The position numbers were made by a program, and so were the translations under genes. A DNA stretch of 64,000 nt from JAWVFM01 sp963841455 (GTDB taxonomy: Bacteria; Actinomycetota; Thermoleophilia; Solirubrobacterales; 70-9), in the NCBI GenBank assembly GCA_963841455.1, contig CAWJCU010000002.1, forward strand, positions 372,001 to 436,000. The letters are read 5' to 3'. The notes below the pieces were generated by a model, which had not been told where the DNA came from, made no database searches, and worked only from the letters and a program-made list of their open reading frames with translations. This document shows, one piece after another, positions 31,480 to 40,039 of the stretch (its first letter is position 1; every line of letters begins with the position of its first letter).

Positions 31480-32835
31480 CTATGCGGCCTCGCGGACCTC
31501 CACCACGGCCGGCACCTCGCCCTCCCCAACAAGCCCCGGCGCGGCGCGAACCCTCGGATACGCGGAGGCGGTTGCAACCACGATCGCTTCAGCGACCACC
31601 GCCACCAGCCTCCGCAGATCAGCCTTCGAGATCGCAAGCGGCGGCATGAGCACTATGACGTCGCCGAGCGGCCGGACGATCGCGCCGCGCCGGCGCGCCT
31701 CCACCACCACCCGCTGACCGAGGCGCAGCGCCGGATCGTGCTCGCCGAGGTCGATGCCGACCATGAACCCTCGGCCTCGCACCTCGGCGACCTGCGACAT
31801 CGCGGCCACGTCACCGAGCAGATCGCCGAGCAGCCGGATCTTGGGCTGGAGCCGCAGGAGCGTCGACTCGCGCTCGAACACCTCGAGGCTCGCGAGCGCC
31901 GCCGCACAGCCGAGCGGGTTGCCGGTGAACGTGTGCCCGTGGAAGAACGTGCGCGCGTCCTCGGCGGCGCCTAGGAAGCCCTCGTAGACCCGCTCCGTCG
32001 CGAGCGTCGCCGCCAGCGGCAGGTAGCCCCCGGTAAGGCCCTTGCCGAGGCAGAGCAGATCGGGCGACACGCGCTCCTGCTCGCAGGCGAACATCGTGCC
32101 GGTCCGGCCGAACCCGGTCGCGACCTCGTCGCAGATGAGGAGGACGCCGTGGGCGTCGCAGAGCTCGCGGGCCCGGCGGAGGAAGCCGGGCGGCTGCACC
32201 CGGATCCCGGCAGCCCCCTGCACGAGCGGTTCGACGACGACCGCGGCAAGCTCGGAGCCGTGGAAGTCGAGCACGCACTGGAGCGCCTCGACGTCGCCGG
32301 GCGCGACCCGGTGGGCGTCGAAGAGGAGCGGACCGAAGGCCCCGTGGAACAGGTCGATGCCGCCCACGGACACCGAGCCCAGCGTGTCGCCGTGGTAGGC
32401 CCCCTCGAGGGTCGCAAACGACGTGCGCTGGACCTCACCGGTCTGGCGCCAGTACTGGAACGCCATCTTGAGCGCGATCTCAACGGCCGTCGAGCCCGAC
32501 TCGGAGTAGAAGACGCGGCTCAGGCCCGGTGGCGCCAGCCCGACGAGCCTCTCGGCTAGCTCCGCCGCGGCTGGATGCGTCAGCCCGAGCATCGTCGAGT
32601 GGGCGACGCTGTCGAGCTGGTCGCGGATGGCCTCGTCGATCAGCGGGTGCCGGTGGCCGTGGACGTTGCACCAGAGCGACGAGACGCCGTCGATGTAGCG
32701 GCGGCCGTCGGCGTCGATTAGGTCCGTTCCCTCGGCCGCCTCGATGACGACCGGCTCCTCATCGCACCAGTCCCGCTGTTGTGTGAACGGATGCCAGAGA
32801 AAGCGCTTGTCGAGTTCGGCTACGGGCGTCGCCAT
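31480..32835 (-). CDS. bioA: Adenosylmethionine-8-amino-7-oxononanoate aminotransferase
   Basis: 451 residues from ATG 32835. KRFLWHPFTQQRDW and GVSSLWCNVHGHRHP are BioA hallmarks (the Trp/Tyr substrate pocket). PLP signatures are YSESGSTAVEIALKMA, AYHGDTLGS, LLICDEVATGFGRTGTMFA and the PLP lysine in CLGKGLTGGYLPL. It converts KAPA to DAPA using S-adenosylmethionine, the third step of biotin ring assembly. It is isolated from bioD-bioF-bioB by ~5 kb of unrelated genes. An 11-bp inverted repeat ends three bases upstream of the start. Confidence 0.95.
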   Translation of the reverse strand: MATPVAELDKRFLWHPFTQQRDWCDEEPVVIEAAEGTDLIDADGRRYIDGVSSLWCNVHGHRHPLIDEAIRDQLDSVAHSTMLGLTHPAAAELAERLVGLAPPGLSRVFYSESGSTAVEIALKMAFQYWRQTGEVQRTSFATLEGAYHGDTLGSVSVGGIDLFHGAFGPLLFDAHRVAPGDVEALQCVLDFHGSELAAVVVEPLVQGAAGIRVQPPGFLRRARELCDAHGVLLICDEVATGFGRTGTMFACEQERVSPDLLCLGKGLTGGYLPLAATLATERVYEGFLGAAEDARTFFHGHTFTGNPLGCAAALASLEVFERESTLLRLQPKIRLLGDLLGDVAAMSQVAEVRGRGFMVGIDLGEHDPALRLGQRVVVEARRRGAIVRPLGDVIVLMPPLAISKADLRRLVAVVAEAIVVATASAYPRVRAAPGLVGEGEVPAVVEVREAA

Positions 32836-32838
32836 TCG

Positions 32839-32864
32839 GCCGCGCCGACGATAGTCGGCGCGGC
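32839..32864. promoter_or_regulatory. Inverted repeat adjoining the bioA start codon
   Basis: 11-bp arms GCCGCGCCGAC and GTCGGCGCGGC around the loop GATA, ending three bases upstream of the bioA ATG. There is no Shine-Dalgarno. In the mRNA it would place a strong hairpin over the ribosome site; on DNA it could be an operator. It does not resemble the BirA consensus. Confidence 0.5.
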
Positions 32865-32875
32865 GGCGGCAACCG

Positions 32876-34480
32876 TCATGACGCGAGGTCGGCCGCGACC
32901 TCGCTGCCCGGGACGGCGAGCCTGGTCTCCGCATCGCGTCCACGAAGCACCACCGCCTCGCCGAGTCGCCAGCTCGCGCCCTCCTCGGCGCCGCAGGCAT
33001 CGAGCGAGCGGTCGGCTGCGAACACGCGCTCCGGCCGTCTCTTGGCGAGCTCGCAGAGCCTGGACGCCTCGTTCACGGGGTCACCGATCACCGTGTACTC
33101 GAAGCGCTCCTCGGCGCCAATGTTCCCGGCGACGGCCTCGCCCGTTGAGACCCCAATCCCGAAGTCGAGCTCGGGAACCTCGGCGCGGAGGCGGACGGCG
33201 AGCTCCCGTGCGGCGCGCATGCCGTCGGCGGCCGCCGACGGGCGCGTGACCGGGGCGCCGAACACCGACAACGCCGCATCGCCCTCGAACTTGTTCACCA
33301 GACCACCGTTGCCCTCCACCACGTCGACGACGATCGCGAAGAAGCGGTTGAGGAGAGCGACTACCTCGACCGGCTCCAGCAGCGTTGCCAGGCGCGTCGA
33401 TCCCGCGATGTCGATGAACAGGGCGGTCACCTCGCGCTCTTCGCCTCCGAGCTTGGCTCCGCCACCGAGCGCCGCTTGAGCGACGTCGCGCCCGACGTGC
33501 CGGCCGAAGAGGTCGCGAAGGATCTCGCGCTCCTCGAGTCCTGCGGCCATCCGGTTGAAGCCCGCCTCCAGCAGGCCCACCTCGCTCGCGTCGTCGACGC
33601 GCACCCGGGCGTCGAACTCGCCCTCCTCCACCTTCTCGAGGCCGCGCCTAACCGCGGCGATCGGCCGTGCGATCGAGTTCGCGGCGAAGAGCAGAGCGAT
33701 GAGCCCGGCGCCGATCGCGATCGCCGCGAGGACGATCGCCGCCTCGCCCACGAGAACGGGATTCGCGCCGGACTTCGTAGCGCCGACGAGGCCGGCGAAG
33801 ATGATCGACACGAGCGGGACTCCGGTTGCGAGCGCCCAGGCTGCGATGAGCCGGGCGCGGACGCCGGGCAGGACCGGCTCGTCGACTGGCTCGGCGGCGA
33901 GCGCGCGGATCGTGAGCGGCCGAACCGCGCGCTCCGCGAGGAGGTAGAAGAGCGCCGCCGTGGTGATGCCGCCCGAGGCCATCGTGAAGCCGATTCCGAA
34001 CGCGGCCGGCGGCGTCGTCAGGAACAGGTTGAGGACGACGAAGCCCACCGTCGCGGCGCCCCACTCGAGCGCGCTGTGAACGGCGCAGCGATAGGGGATC
34101 CCGAGCGTCGCCGCCAGCTCTCCGCCGCCCGGCGGGCCACCGGCGGCGAGCCACGCGCGGGCTGGGCGGAGCTGGCGCCCCACCATGACCCGCGAGATGA
34201 ACGGCATGGCGATGAGGATCGCGATGACGATCGGCCCGTTGATCAGGCCGAGGCGATTGGTCTCCGACTCGCCGACGAAGATCGCAAGCACGGCACCGAC
34301 GGCGATGAAGGTGTCAACGGTGCCGACGCCGTTGGCGAGCATTCCGGCCTTCCGCAGCCGCCGGCCGACGCGATCGATCAGCTCGTCGGTCGATTCCTTG
34401 GCCGCGCCGGTGTCCGTCGCCTCGCCCATCTTCCCCATGCCGCCAGGGAACCACAGATCGGCTCGGGTGGCAAGCCCCAT
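32876..34480 (-). CDS. Class III adenylate cyclase with membrane and HAMP domains
   Basis: 534 residues from ATG 34480. Six membrane helices (about residues 50-280) lead to a HAMP domain (NSIARPIAAVRRGLEKVEEGE) and a class III cyclase domain. That domain contains FIDIAGSTRLA (first metal-binding Asp), LVNKFEGDAALSVFGAPV (second metal Asp) and TVIGDPVNEASRLCELAK (transition-state region). This layout matches the mycobacterial Rv1318c/Rv1319c/Rv1320c/Rv3645 group, which make cAMP. It is the second gene after a cytochrome P450 (8-base gap). A perfect CRP-type site lies upstream of that P450. Confidence 0.88.
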   Translation of the reverse strand: MGLATRADLWFPGGMGKMGEATDTGAAKESTDELIDRVGRRLRKAGMLANGVGTVDTFIAVGAVLAIFVGESETNRLGLINGPIVIAILIAMPFISRVMVGRQLRPARAWLAAGGPPGGGELAATLGIPYRCAVHSALEWGAATVGFVVLNLFLTTPPAAFGIGFTMASGGITTAALFYLLAERAVRPLTIRALAAEPVDEPVLPGVRARLIAAWALATGVPLVSIIFAGLVGATKSGANPVLVGEAAIVLAAIAIGAGLIALLFAANSIARPIAAVRRGLEKVEEGEFDARVRVDDASEVGLLEAGFNRMAAGLEEREILRDLFGRHVGRDVAQAALGGGAKLGGEEREVTALFIDIAGSTRLATLLEPVEVVALLNRFFAIVVDVVEGNGGLVNKFEGDAALSVFGAPVTRPSAAADGMRAARELAVRLRAEVPELDFGIGVSTGEAVAGNIGAEERFEYTVIGDPVNEASRLCELAKRRPERVFAADRSLDACGAEEGASWRLGEAVVLRGRDAETRLAVPGSEVAADLAS

Positions 34481-34488
34481 GTGCGTCC

Positions 34489-35823
34489 TCAGGCGGGGAT
34501 GGGCACCGACTGGCGTTCGCGAAGCTCGGCCGTCGCGCCGCCGCCGGGCATGATCGTGATCTGCCGCCGGCGTGGCAGCTCGACGCCGTTTGCGGCGGGC
34601 GCCAACTCGGCGGTCGCGAACACGGTTCGAAGCACCGCCTTCATCTCGAGGATCGCGAAGCTCGCGCCGAGGCAGCGGCGGCGGCCGCCGCCGAACGGGA
34701 TCCACGTGTAGGTCCCCGGCTTCTCGCCGAGAAAGCGCTCAGGGCGGAATGCATAGGGATCCGGATAGATCGCCGGATCGTGGTGGACCAGGTAAGCGCT
34801 GGGGACGAGCGCGACGCCGGCTGGGTAGGTCCAGCCGGCGATCTCCACCTCCTGCATGACAAGCCGCGGCGCGGAGTTCGGCAGGACGGGGCGACGCCGC
34901 AGCGTCTCGTGGATTGTCGCCATGAGGTAGGCGTCGTCGTCCGAGTCGATCTCGGAGACGAGCCGGGCACGCACCGCCGGCTCGCGAGCGAGGCGCTCGA
35001 AGGTCCATGCCAGCTCCGACGCGGTCGTCTCGTGGCCCGCGACCAGCAGCGTCATGAGCTCGTCGCGAATCTCGACGGTCGACATCGGCGAGCCGTCCTC
35101 GTGGGTGGCCCCGAGCAGCATCGCGAGGACGTCGTCGCGCTCGGCGGCGCGCTCGGCGTCGGCGCGGCGCTCCTCCACCAGCTCCTCGAGGAGCGCGCGG
35201 GCGCTGTCGCGAGCGCGGAAGAACGGGGCCCAGGGGCCAACGCGCTCGACCCAATCGCGCGGGGGCTGGCCGAGCAGCGTCCACCACTTCTCGCCGGCGG
35301 CGAGGACACCGTTCAGGAGCGCCCGGATCTCGTCGAGGCGACTCCCAGGGTCGAGGCCGAAGACGGCCCGCAGGATCACCTCGAGCGTCAGGGCTTGAAA
35401 GCGCTCGTGTAGGGCGACAGCCTCGCCGCGCGGCCAGCGCGCAATCTCCCGCTCGGCGACCTCGGTCACCAGCTCCTCGAGGCGGGCGATCCGCTCGCCA
35501 TGGAAGGCGGGAAGCATGAGCTTTCGCTGCTCGAGGTGGGCGTCCTCGTCGAGCAGGATCACCGAGTTTCGCCCCACGACAGGCTCGAGGACCAGCGCCC
35601 CCTCGCCCGGGTGAAGGACCTCCGGCGGCGCCGTGAAAACCTCGCGAAGCTCGTCGGGGTCCGAGATGAGCACGAACGGCGGCGTCGCCGGAAAGCGAAG
35701 GGTGAACCGCTTGCCATAGCGGCTGCGGCACCGCTCCAGCCAAGAGGTCGGGCGGGTCCACCAGCCGAGCATCTGAACGGGACGCGGATAGCGCGGGCCC
35801 GGTGGCAGGTGCGTTTTGCTCAA
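34489..35823 (-). CDS. Cytochrome P450
   Basis: 444 residues from TTG 35823, chosen for the strong AGGAGG five bases upstream; ATG 35862 is further out. The I-helix oxygen-binding motif is VAGHETTASELAW, the ExxR is ETLRRRP and the haem-ligand loop is FGGGRRRCLGASFA. The pattern resembles mycobacterial CYP135/CYP138-type P450s, with the PERF motif FRPERFLGE. Substrate unknown; a BioI-like role in biotin synthesis is not supported by the sequence. First gene of an operon with the adenylate cyclase and divergent from marR. Confidence 0.88.
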   Translation of the reverse strand: MSKTHLPPGPRYPRPVQMLGWWTRPTSWLERCRSRYGKRFTLRFPATPPFVLISDPDELREVFTAPPEVLHPGEGALVLEPVVGRNSVILLDEDAHLEQRKLMLPAFHGERIARLEELVTEVAEREIARWPRGEAVALHERFQALTLEVILRAVFGLDPGSRLDEIRALLNGVLAAGEKWWTLLGQPPRDWVERVGPWAPFFRARDSARALLEELVEERRADAERAAERDDVLAMLLGATHEDGSPMSTVEIRDELMTLLVAGHETTASELAWTFERLAREPAVRARLVSEIDSDDDAYLMATIHETLRRRPVLPNSAPRLVMQEVEIAGWTYPAGVALVPSAYLVHHDPAIYPDPYAFRPERFLGEKPGTYTWIPFGGGRRRCLGASFAILEMKAVLRTVFATAELAPAANGVELPRRRQITIMPGGGATAELRERQSVPIPA

Positions 35824-35870
35824 CCCAACCTCCTCGTCGCAGAAGGCTACGCCGACTGGCACTCAGGGTG

Positions 35871-35886
35871 TGTGACCGACGTCACA
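35871..35886. promoter_or_regulatory. Perfect CRP/FNR-type site TGTGA-N6-TCACA
   Basis: TGTGACCGACGTCACA matches the CRP consensus exactly and extends one base on each side (GTGTGAC...GTCACAC). It lies in the divergent region between the P450/adenylate-cyclase operon and the MarR/MFS operon, 48 bases before the P450 TTG. A cAMP-responsive regulator is the natural candidate, and the operon would supply the cAMP. Confidence 0.6.
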
Positions 35887-35892
35887 CGCTTT

Positions 35893-35913
35893 CACTTCCG
35901 AAACACTTCCGAA
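35893..35913. promoter_or_regulatory. Tandem direct repeats, probable MarR operator
   Basis: CACTTCCGAA occurs at 35893-35902 and again at 35904-35913, one helical turn (11 bases) apart, 19 bases before the marR start. Each holds TTCCGAA, a partial palindrome. Position and spacing suggest a regulator-binding site. Confidence 0.5.
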
Positions 35914-35931
35914 TCTGCAATCATTACATTC

Positions 35932-36456
35932 ATGGAAGCAGCCGCCAAGCAGCGTCGAGCGCCGTCCCCCGCAGCGGTCGACGACCGCGAGCTCGCGCTC
36001 CGCTTCGGGTCGCTGATGATGTGCACCCTGAGCTCCGACGGCGGGGGCGTCCTGAAGGCGATCGACGAGAGCGGCCTGAACTTCCCGCAGATGAAGGCCC
36101 TAGTCTCGCTCGCCGGACACGCGGACGCCGAGGCTCCGACGGTGAAGCTCGTCGCAAGTCAGCTCGGGATCTCGCTCGCCTCCGCGAGTCGTGCCATCGA
36201 CGACCTCGTCAGGCGCGACCTCGCCACGAGGATCGAGGATCCCGACGACCGGCGCGTCCGGAGGATCTCCCTCACGACCAAGGGCCACGGGGTGGCTGAC
36301 GAGCTGATCGCGGCGCGGCTCGTCGGTCTCGAGCGCTTCGTCTCCTCGCTGAGCGCGGTGGAGCGACGCAAGCTCGAAGACGCGCTCGAGGTCTTGCTCC
36401 AGCGTGAGGACATCGCCGAGGCCTACCGCAGTAGCAAGAGGAAGGCTCGGCGATGA
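35932..36456 (+). CDS. MarR family transcriptional regulator
   Basis: 174 residues from ATG 35932. The winged helix lies at about residues 60-110 (APTVKLVASQLGISLASASR, AIDDLVRRDLATRIEDPDDR, then RVRRISLTTKG), the MarR recognition and wing pattern. Its last four bases overlap the MFS start (ATGA), so it probably regulates the transporter. Two tandem repeats lie just upstream. The ligand is likely a drug or aromatic compound exported by the MFS protein. Confidence 0.88.
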   Translation: MEAAAKQRRAPSPAAVDDRELALRFGSLMMCTLSSDGGGVLKAIDESGLNFPQMKALVSLAGHADAEAPTVKLVASQLGISLASASRAIDDLVRRDLATRIEDPDDRRVRRISLTTKGHGVADELIAARLVGLERFVSSLSAVERRKLEDALEVLLQREDIAEAYRSSKRKARR

Positions 36457-38039
36457 CGCGCTACCGCCACCTGATCACCGAGGACAACGCCAAGTGGTGG
36501 ACGCTCGGAGCCATGTGCTTCGCGCTGTTCATGATCATGCTCGACAACACGGTCGTGAACGTCGCGCTGCCGTCGATCGAGCACGACCTCGGCTCCTCCA
36601 TCTCCGCGCTCGAGTGGACCGTGAGCGGGTACACGCTCGCCTTCGCGGTGACGCTCGTCACCGGCGGGCGGCTCGGCGACATCTTCGGGCGCCGCCGGGC
36701 GTTTCTCTTCGGCGTCGTGCTGTTCGCCCTCTCCTCGGCAACGGCCGGCCTCGCTCCGGATACCACGTCGCTGATCGTCAGCCGCGTCGTGCAGGGGATC
36801 GGCGCCGGCTTCATGATGCCGGCAACCCTCTCGATCGTCACCAACGCGTTCCACCCCTCCGAGCGCGGCAAGGCGATCGGCACCTGGGCCGGCGTATCGG
36901 CCCTCGCGCTGGCCATCGGCCCCGTGCTGGGCGGCTTCCTCACCGAGCACGTCTCGTGGCGCGCGATCTTCTACATCAACGTGCCGGTCGCGGCGGCAGC
37001 CGTGGTCGCCTCGCTGTTCGCGGTTCGCGAGTCGCGCGATGAGACCGTGGGCCGCGAGGTCGACTATCTCGGCGTGGCCACGGTCAGCGCGGCGCTCTCC
37101 GCCCTCCTGCTCGCCCTCATCGAGGGCAACTCGTGGGGCTGGGGATCGCCCGCAGTCATCTCGCTGATCGCGGGATCGGTGGTGCTGACGGCGGCGTTCA
37201 TCGCGATCGAGATGCGCGTGAAGGCGCCCATCATCGAATTCAAGCTCTTCAAGAATCGGGACTCGATCGGCTCCAACCTGATCGCGCTCGTCGTCACCTT
37301 CGCGATGATGGCCCAGTTCTTCTTCATCGCGCTGTACATGCAGAACATCCTCGGCTACTCGCCGCTCGAGGCCGGCGTGCGCTTCCTCCCCGCCACGCTG
37401 ATGATCGTCGTCATCGCCCCGCTCGCGGGACGCCTGACCGACCGGATCGGCGCCAAGCTCCCGATCGCCACCGGGCTCGCTCTCGTCACGGGGGCGATGT
37501 TCTGGCTCACGACTGTCGGCCCGGGCAGCACGTACTCCGACTTCTTCGGCTCGTTCATCCTCATGGGCGTCGGCATGGCCCTCGTCATGTCGCCGATGTC
37601 CACCGCGGCCATGAACGCGGTCTCGACGGCCAAGGCGGGCGTCGCATCGGGCATCCTCTCGATGAATCGGATGGTCGGAGGGTCACTCGGGGTCGCCGTG
37701 ATCGGCGCGGTATTCCAGGGCGACGTCCGCACCAAGCTCGACCAGCTCCTGAGCGCCTCGTCGGGCCTCACCGCCGGTCAGCGCGAGGCGATGGCGCAGA
37801 GCCTCGCCGGCGGCCAGGCGACGGCCCCAGCCGACTCCACCCCCGCCCAGGCGCACCAGATCATGACCGCGGCGCACGATGCCTTCGTCTCCGCCTTCGC
37901 CTCGTCGATGGGCGTGGCCACGGCCGTGAGCGCGGCCGGCATCGTGATCGCCCTGGCGTTCATCAGCTCGAAGAAGACGAAGCCGGCGAACGCCCCGGCC
38001 GGCCCGGCGACACCCGCGGCCGAGCACGCAACCGTCTGA
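36453..38039 (+). CDS. MFS multidrug transporter, DHA2 (EmrB/QacA) family
   Basis: 528 residues with 14 membrane segments. Motifs are LDNTVVNVALPSIEHDLG, the motif A GGRLGDIFGRRRAFLFG, LIVSRVVQGIGAGFMMPATL, then motif C AIGPVLGGFL. 14 spans place it in DHA2 drug:H+ antiporters. A ~60-residue extracytoplasmic loop near residues 430-480 (DQLLSASSGLTAGQREAMAQ) and an Ala/Pro tail are typical. Translationally coupled to the MarR gene. Substrate unknown. Confidence 0.9.
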   Translation: MTRYRHLITEDNAKWWTLGAMCFALFMIMLDNTVVNVALPSIEHDLGSSISALEWTVSGYTLAFAVTLVTGGRLGDIFGRRRAFLFGVVLFALSSATAGLAPDTTSLIVSRVVQGIGAGFMMPATLSIVTNAFHPSERGKAIGTWAGVSALALAIGPVLGGFLTEHVSWRAIFYINVPVAAAAVVASLFAVRESRDETVGREVDYLGVATVSAALSALLLALIEGNSWGWGSPAVISLIAGSVVLTAAFIAIEMRVKAPIIEFKLFKNRDSIGSNLIALVVTFAMMAQFFFIALYMQNILGYSPLEAGVRFLPATLMIVVIAPLAGRLTDRIGAKLPIATGLALVTGAMFWLTTVGPGSTYSDFFGSFILMGVGMALVMSPMSTAAMNAVSTAKAGVASGILSMNRMVGGSLGVAVIGAVFQGDVRTKLDQLLSASSGLTAGQREAMAQSLAGGQATAPADSTPAQAHQIMTAAHDAFVSAFASSMGVATAVSAAGIVIALAFISSKKTKPANAPAGPATPAAEHATV

Positions 38040-38052
38040 TCAAGCCGCGAGG

Positions 38053-38104
38053 GCGCGAACGTGCCTCGTACCCGCCCATAGCCCCTAGCGAGGGACGTTC
38101 GCGC
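38053..38104. repeat. Palindromic repeat family C, copy 2
   Basis: Arms GCGCGAACGTGCCTCG (38053-38068) and CGAGGGACGTTCGCGC (38089-38104) pair at 15 of 16 positions around a 20-base centre. It shares CGAACGT...GTAC, GCCC-ATAG and GGACGTTCG with the element at 31418-31465 read in reverse. It lies between convergent MFS and bioD, and its right arm is inside the last codons of bioD. Confidence 0.55.
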
Positions 38105-38759
38105 AGTTGAGGGGCGGCCATGACGCGGGGTCCGCGAGGTCCAGTGACGGCAGGGTCTCCACCTCCACCCTCGCCAGCCTCTCCAACGTCTCGCGATTCG
38201 ACCGCTCGACGAGCGACGGCTCGGCCGGCCACGGCGTGAGCACCACAGCCGCAACCTCGAGCCCTGCCTCCCTTGCCGCCTCAACCGTCAACAAGGTGTG
38301 GTTGATCGTCCCGAGCCCAGGCGAGGCGGCGACCACGACGGGGAGCCCCAGGTCCCGGGCGAAATCGCGCACCAGGTAACCGTCGACGAGCGGAACCAGG
38401 AATCCGCCCACCCCCTCGCTGATCAACACGTCGGCACCCTCTGCCGCGGCCACGGCGAAAGCCAGGAGGCGGTGTGACTCGATTGGGACCCCTTCGAGCT
38501 CCGCCCCCAGGTGCGGTGAGACCGCGGGCCCGAAGCGGTAGGGCGCAATGTCCTCGTCGCTCTGATCAGAGCCTGCGGCCCGTCGCAAGAGGGCGAAATC
38601 GGTCTCCTCCCCCTTCGCTGCCTGTTCATCCAACCCGCTCGCAACGGGCTTGAAGACGGCGACCTTCTCCCCCGATGCAGCCAGCGTCCTCGCGATCACC
38701 GCGGCCACGACGGTCTTCCCCACCTCGGTGCCCGTCCCGGTGACGAACGCGCCGCGCAC
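38085..38759 (-). CDS. bioD: Dethiobiotin synthetase
   Basis: 224 residues from GTG 38759. The P-loop GTGTEVGKT is at residues 8-16. FKPVASGLDE, LISEGVGGFLVPL, and LGLPVVVAASPGLGTINHTL match BioD, which closes the ureido ring of DAPA with CO2 and ATP. It is 13 bases downstream of bioF in the same direction. Its last codons lie within a palindromic repeat, so the tail (NCANVPR) may be repeat-derived. Confidence 0.93.
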   Translation of the reverse strand: MRGAFVTGTGTEVGKTVVAAVIARTLAASGEKVAVFKPVASGLDEQAAKGEETDFALLRRAAGSDQSDEDIAPYRFGPAVSPHLGAELEGVPIESHRLLAFAVAAAEGADVLISEGVGGFLVPLVDGYLVRDFARDLGLPVVVAASPGLGTINHTLLTVEAAREAGLEVAAVVLTPWPAEPSLVERSNRETLERLARVEVETLPSLDLADPASWPPLNCANVPR

Positions 38760-38772
38760 GCCGCGGCGATCG

Positions 38773-39981
38773 CTAAGCGGCGCGGTCGAGCCGCTCCGGT
38801 GCGGGCGGCGCCTCGCCGGGCTCGATCCCCAGCTCGCGCGCAGCGCGAGCGATCTGGTGGGCCGCCGAGCGCAATTCCTCGCCGCGATGCGTCGCCATGA
38901 CCGAGAGGCGAAGCCGCGACGTGCCCTCGGGAACGGTCGGCGGCCGGATCGCCTGGGCGAACACGCCGCGATCAAGGCACCGCTCGCACAGCGCGACCGC
39001 CCGCCGCGCGTCGCCGACGACCACCGGCATCACCTGGGTTCGCGAAGCGCCCGTGTCGAACCCGCATGCTGCGAGCTCGCCCCGCAGCGTGGCGCCGTTG
39101 CGCCGAAGCTGCTCGACCATGCCCGGCCGGGAGGCCAGGAGGTCGAGCGCGGCGAGGCCGGCGCCGATCGCGGGTGGCGGCAGCGCCGTCGAGAAGATGA
39201 ACGTGCGCGCGGTGTTCACGAGGAGCTCGCAGACCTCGGCGCTCGCGCATACATAGGCGCCGTAGCTCCCGAGAGACTTCCCGAGCGTGCCGACGATCAC
39301 GTCGACCTCATCCCCCAGACCGGCCTCGGCGACCGCGCCCCGGCCCCCGGGCCCGAGGGCGCCGATCGCGTGCGCCTCGTCGACCATCAGGGTGGAGCCA
39401 CTGGCCCGCGCGAGCTCCACGAGCTCGACCAGCGGCGCCACATCACCGTCCATCGAGAAGACCGAATCGGTCACGATCAGGCCCGCTCGCCCGTCGGCTC
39501 GCTCGAGGCCCCAGGAAAGGTGCTCCAGGTCCCGATGCCGGTAGACGAACGTCTCTGCGCTTGCCAGTCGGCACCCGTCGATGATCGACGCGTGGTTCAG
39601 CTCGTCGGAGTAGACGACCGTGCGTCGACCGGCCAGCGCCGAGACCGTGCCGACGTTCGCGAGATAGCCGGAGCCGAAGGCGATCGCCGTGTCGGTGCGC
39701 GTGAATTCTGCGATCCGCCGCTCGAGCTTTCGGTGAACGGCCATCGTGCCCGAGATCAGGCGCGACGCCCCCGCCCCCGCTCCAAACCGCTCAGCCGCCT
39801 CGGCGGCCGCTCGCCGAACCCGTGGGTGGTCGGCGAGGCCGAGGTAATTGTTGGAGCAGAGCAGCAGGACCTCGACGCCGCCCATCATGACCCGCGGACC
39901 CTGCGTGCTCTCGATCATCCGCAGCTTGCGGTGAAGACCGGCCCGCCGGATCTCGTCCAGGCGCTCTGACGCTGACGTCAC
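38773..39981 (-). CDS. bioF: 8-amino-7-oxononanoate synthase (KAPA synthase)
   Basis: 402 residues from ATG 39981. It belongs to the alpha-oxoamine synthase family: LLLCSNNYLGLADHPRV, GAGASRLISGTMAVHRKLER, SDELNHASIIDGCRLA, TLMVDEAHAIGALGPGGRG and the PLP-lysine motif GTLGKSLGSYGAYV. It condenses pimeloyl-thioester with alanine to KAPA. Neighbouring biotin genes exclude the related Kbl and SPT functions. Located between bioB (upstream) and bioD. Confidence 0.92.
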   Translation of the reverse strand: MTSASERLDEIRRAGLHRKLRMIESTQGPRVMMGGVEVLLLCSNNYLGLADHPRVRRAAAEAAERFGAGAGASRLISGTMAVHRKLERRIAEFTRTDTAIAFGSGYLANVGTVSALAGRRTVVYSDELNHASIIDGCRLASAETFVYRHRDLEHLSWGLERADGRAGLIVTDSVFSMDGDVAPLVELVELARASGSTLMVDEAHAIGALGPGGRGAVAEAGLGDEVDVIVGTLGKSLGSYGAYVCASAEVCELLVNTARTFIFSTALPPPAIGAGLAALDLLASRPGMVEQLRRNGATLRGELAACGFDTGASRTQVMPVVVGDARRAVALCERCLDRGVFAQAIRPPTVPEGTSRLRLSVMATHRGEELRSAAHQIARAARELGIEPGEAPPAPERLDRAA

Positions 39982-39990
39982 GAAGAACTT

Positions 39991-40036
39991 GCGGCGGCTC
40001 CGCCGCCTGACACGCTGCTTTCGGTGCTAAAGCACC
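39991..40036. repeat. Two-hairpin intergenic repeat, copy 2
   Basis: Stem 1 GCGGCGG-CT-CCGCCGC (39991-40006), linker containing ACACGCTGCTTTC, stem 2 GGTGC-TAAA-GCACC (40023-40036). The linker is shared with the copy at 12127-12172, and stem 2 has a G-C pair changed to T-A on both sides. It lies three bases after the bioB stop and before bioF, in the same orientation relative to the minus-strand stop as copy 1. Confidence 0.65.
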
Positions 40037-40039
40037 TCA

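Noticed and set aside
33476..34711. 411-codon plus-strand frame opposite the adenylate cyclase
   Set aside because: Asp/Arg/Glu-rich shadow frame without motifs.
34489..35823. P450 as BioI of the biotin pathway
   Set aside because: Sequence pattern resembles CYP135/138 rather than BioI, and it is co-transcribed with a cyclase, not with bio genes.
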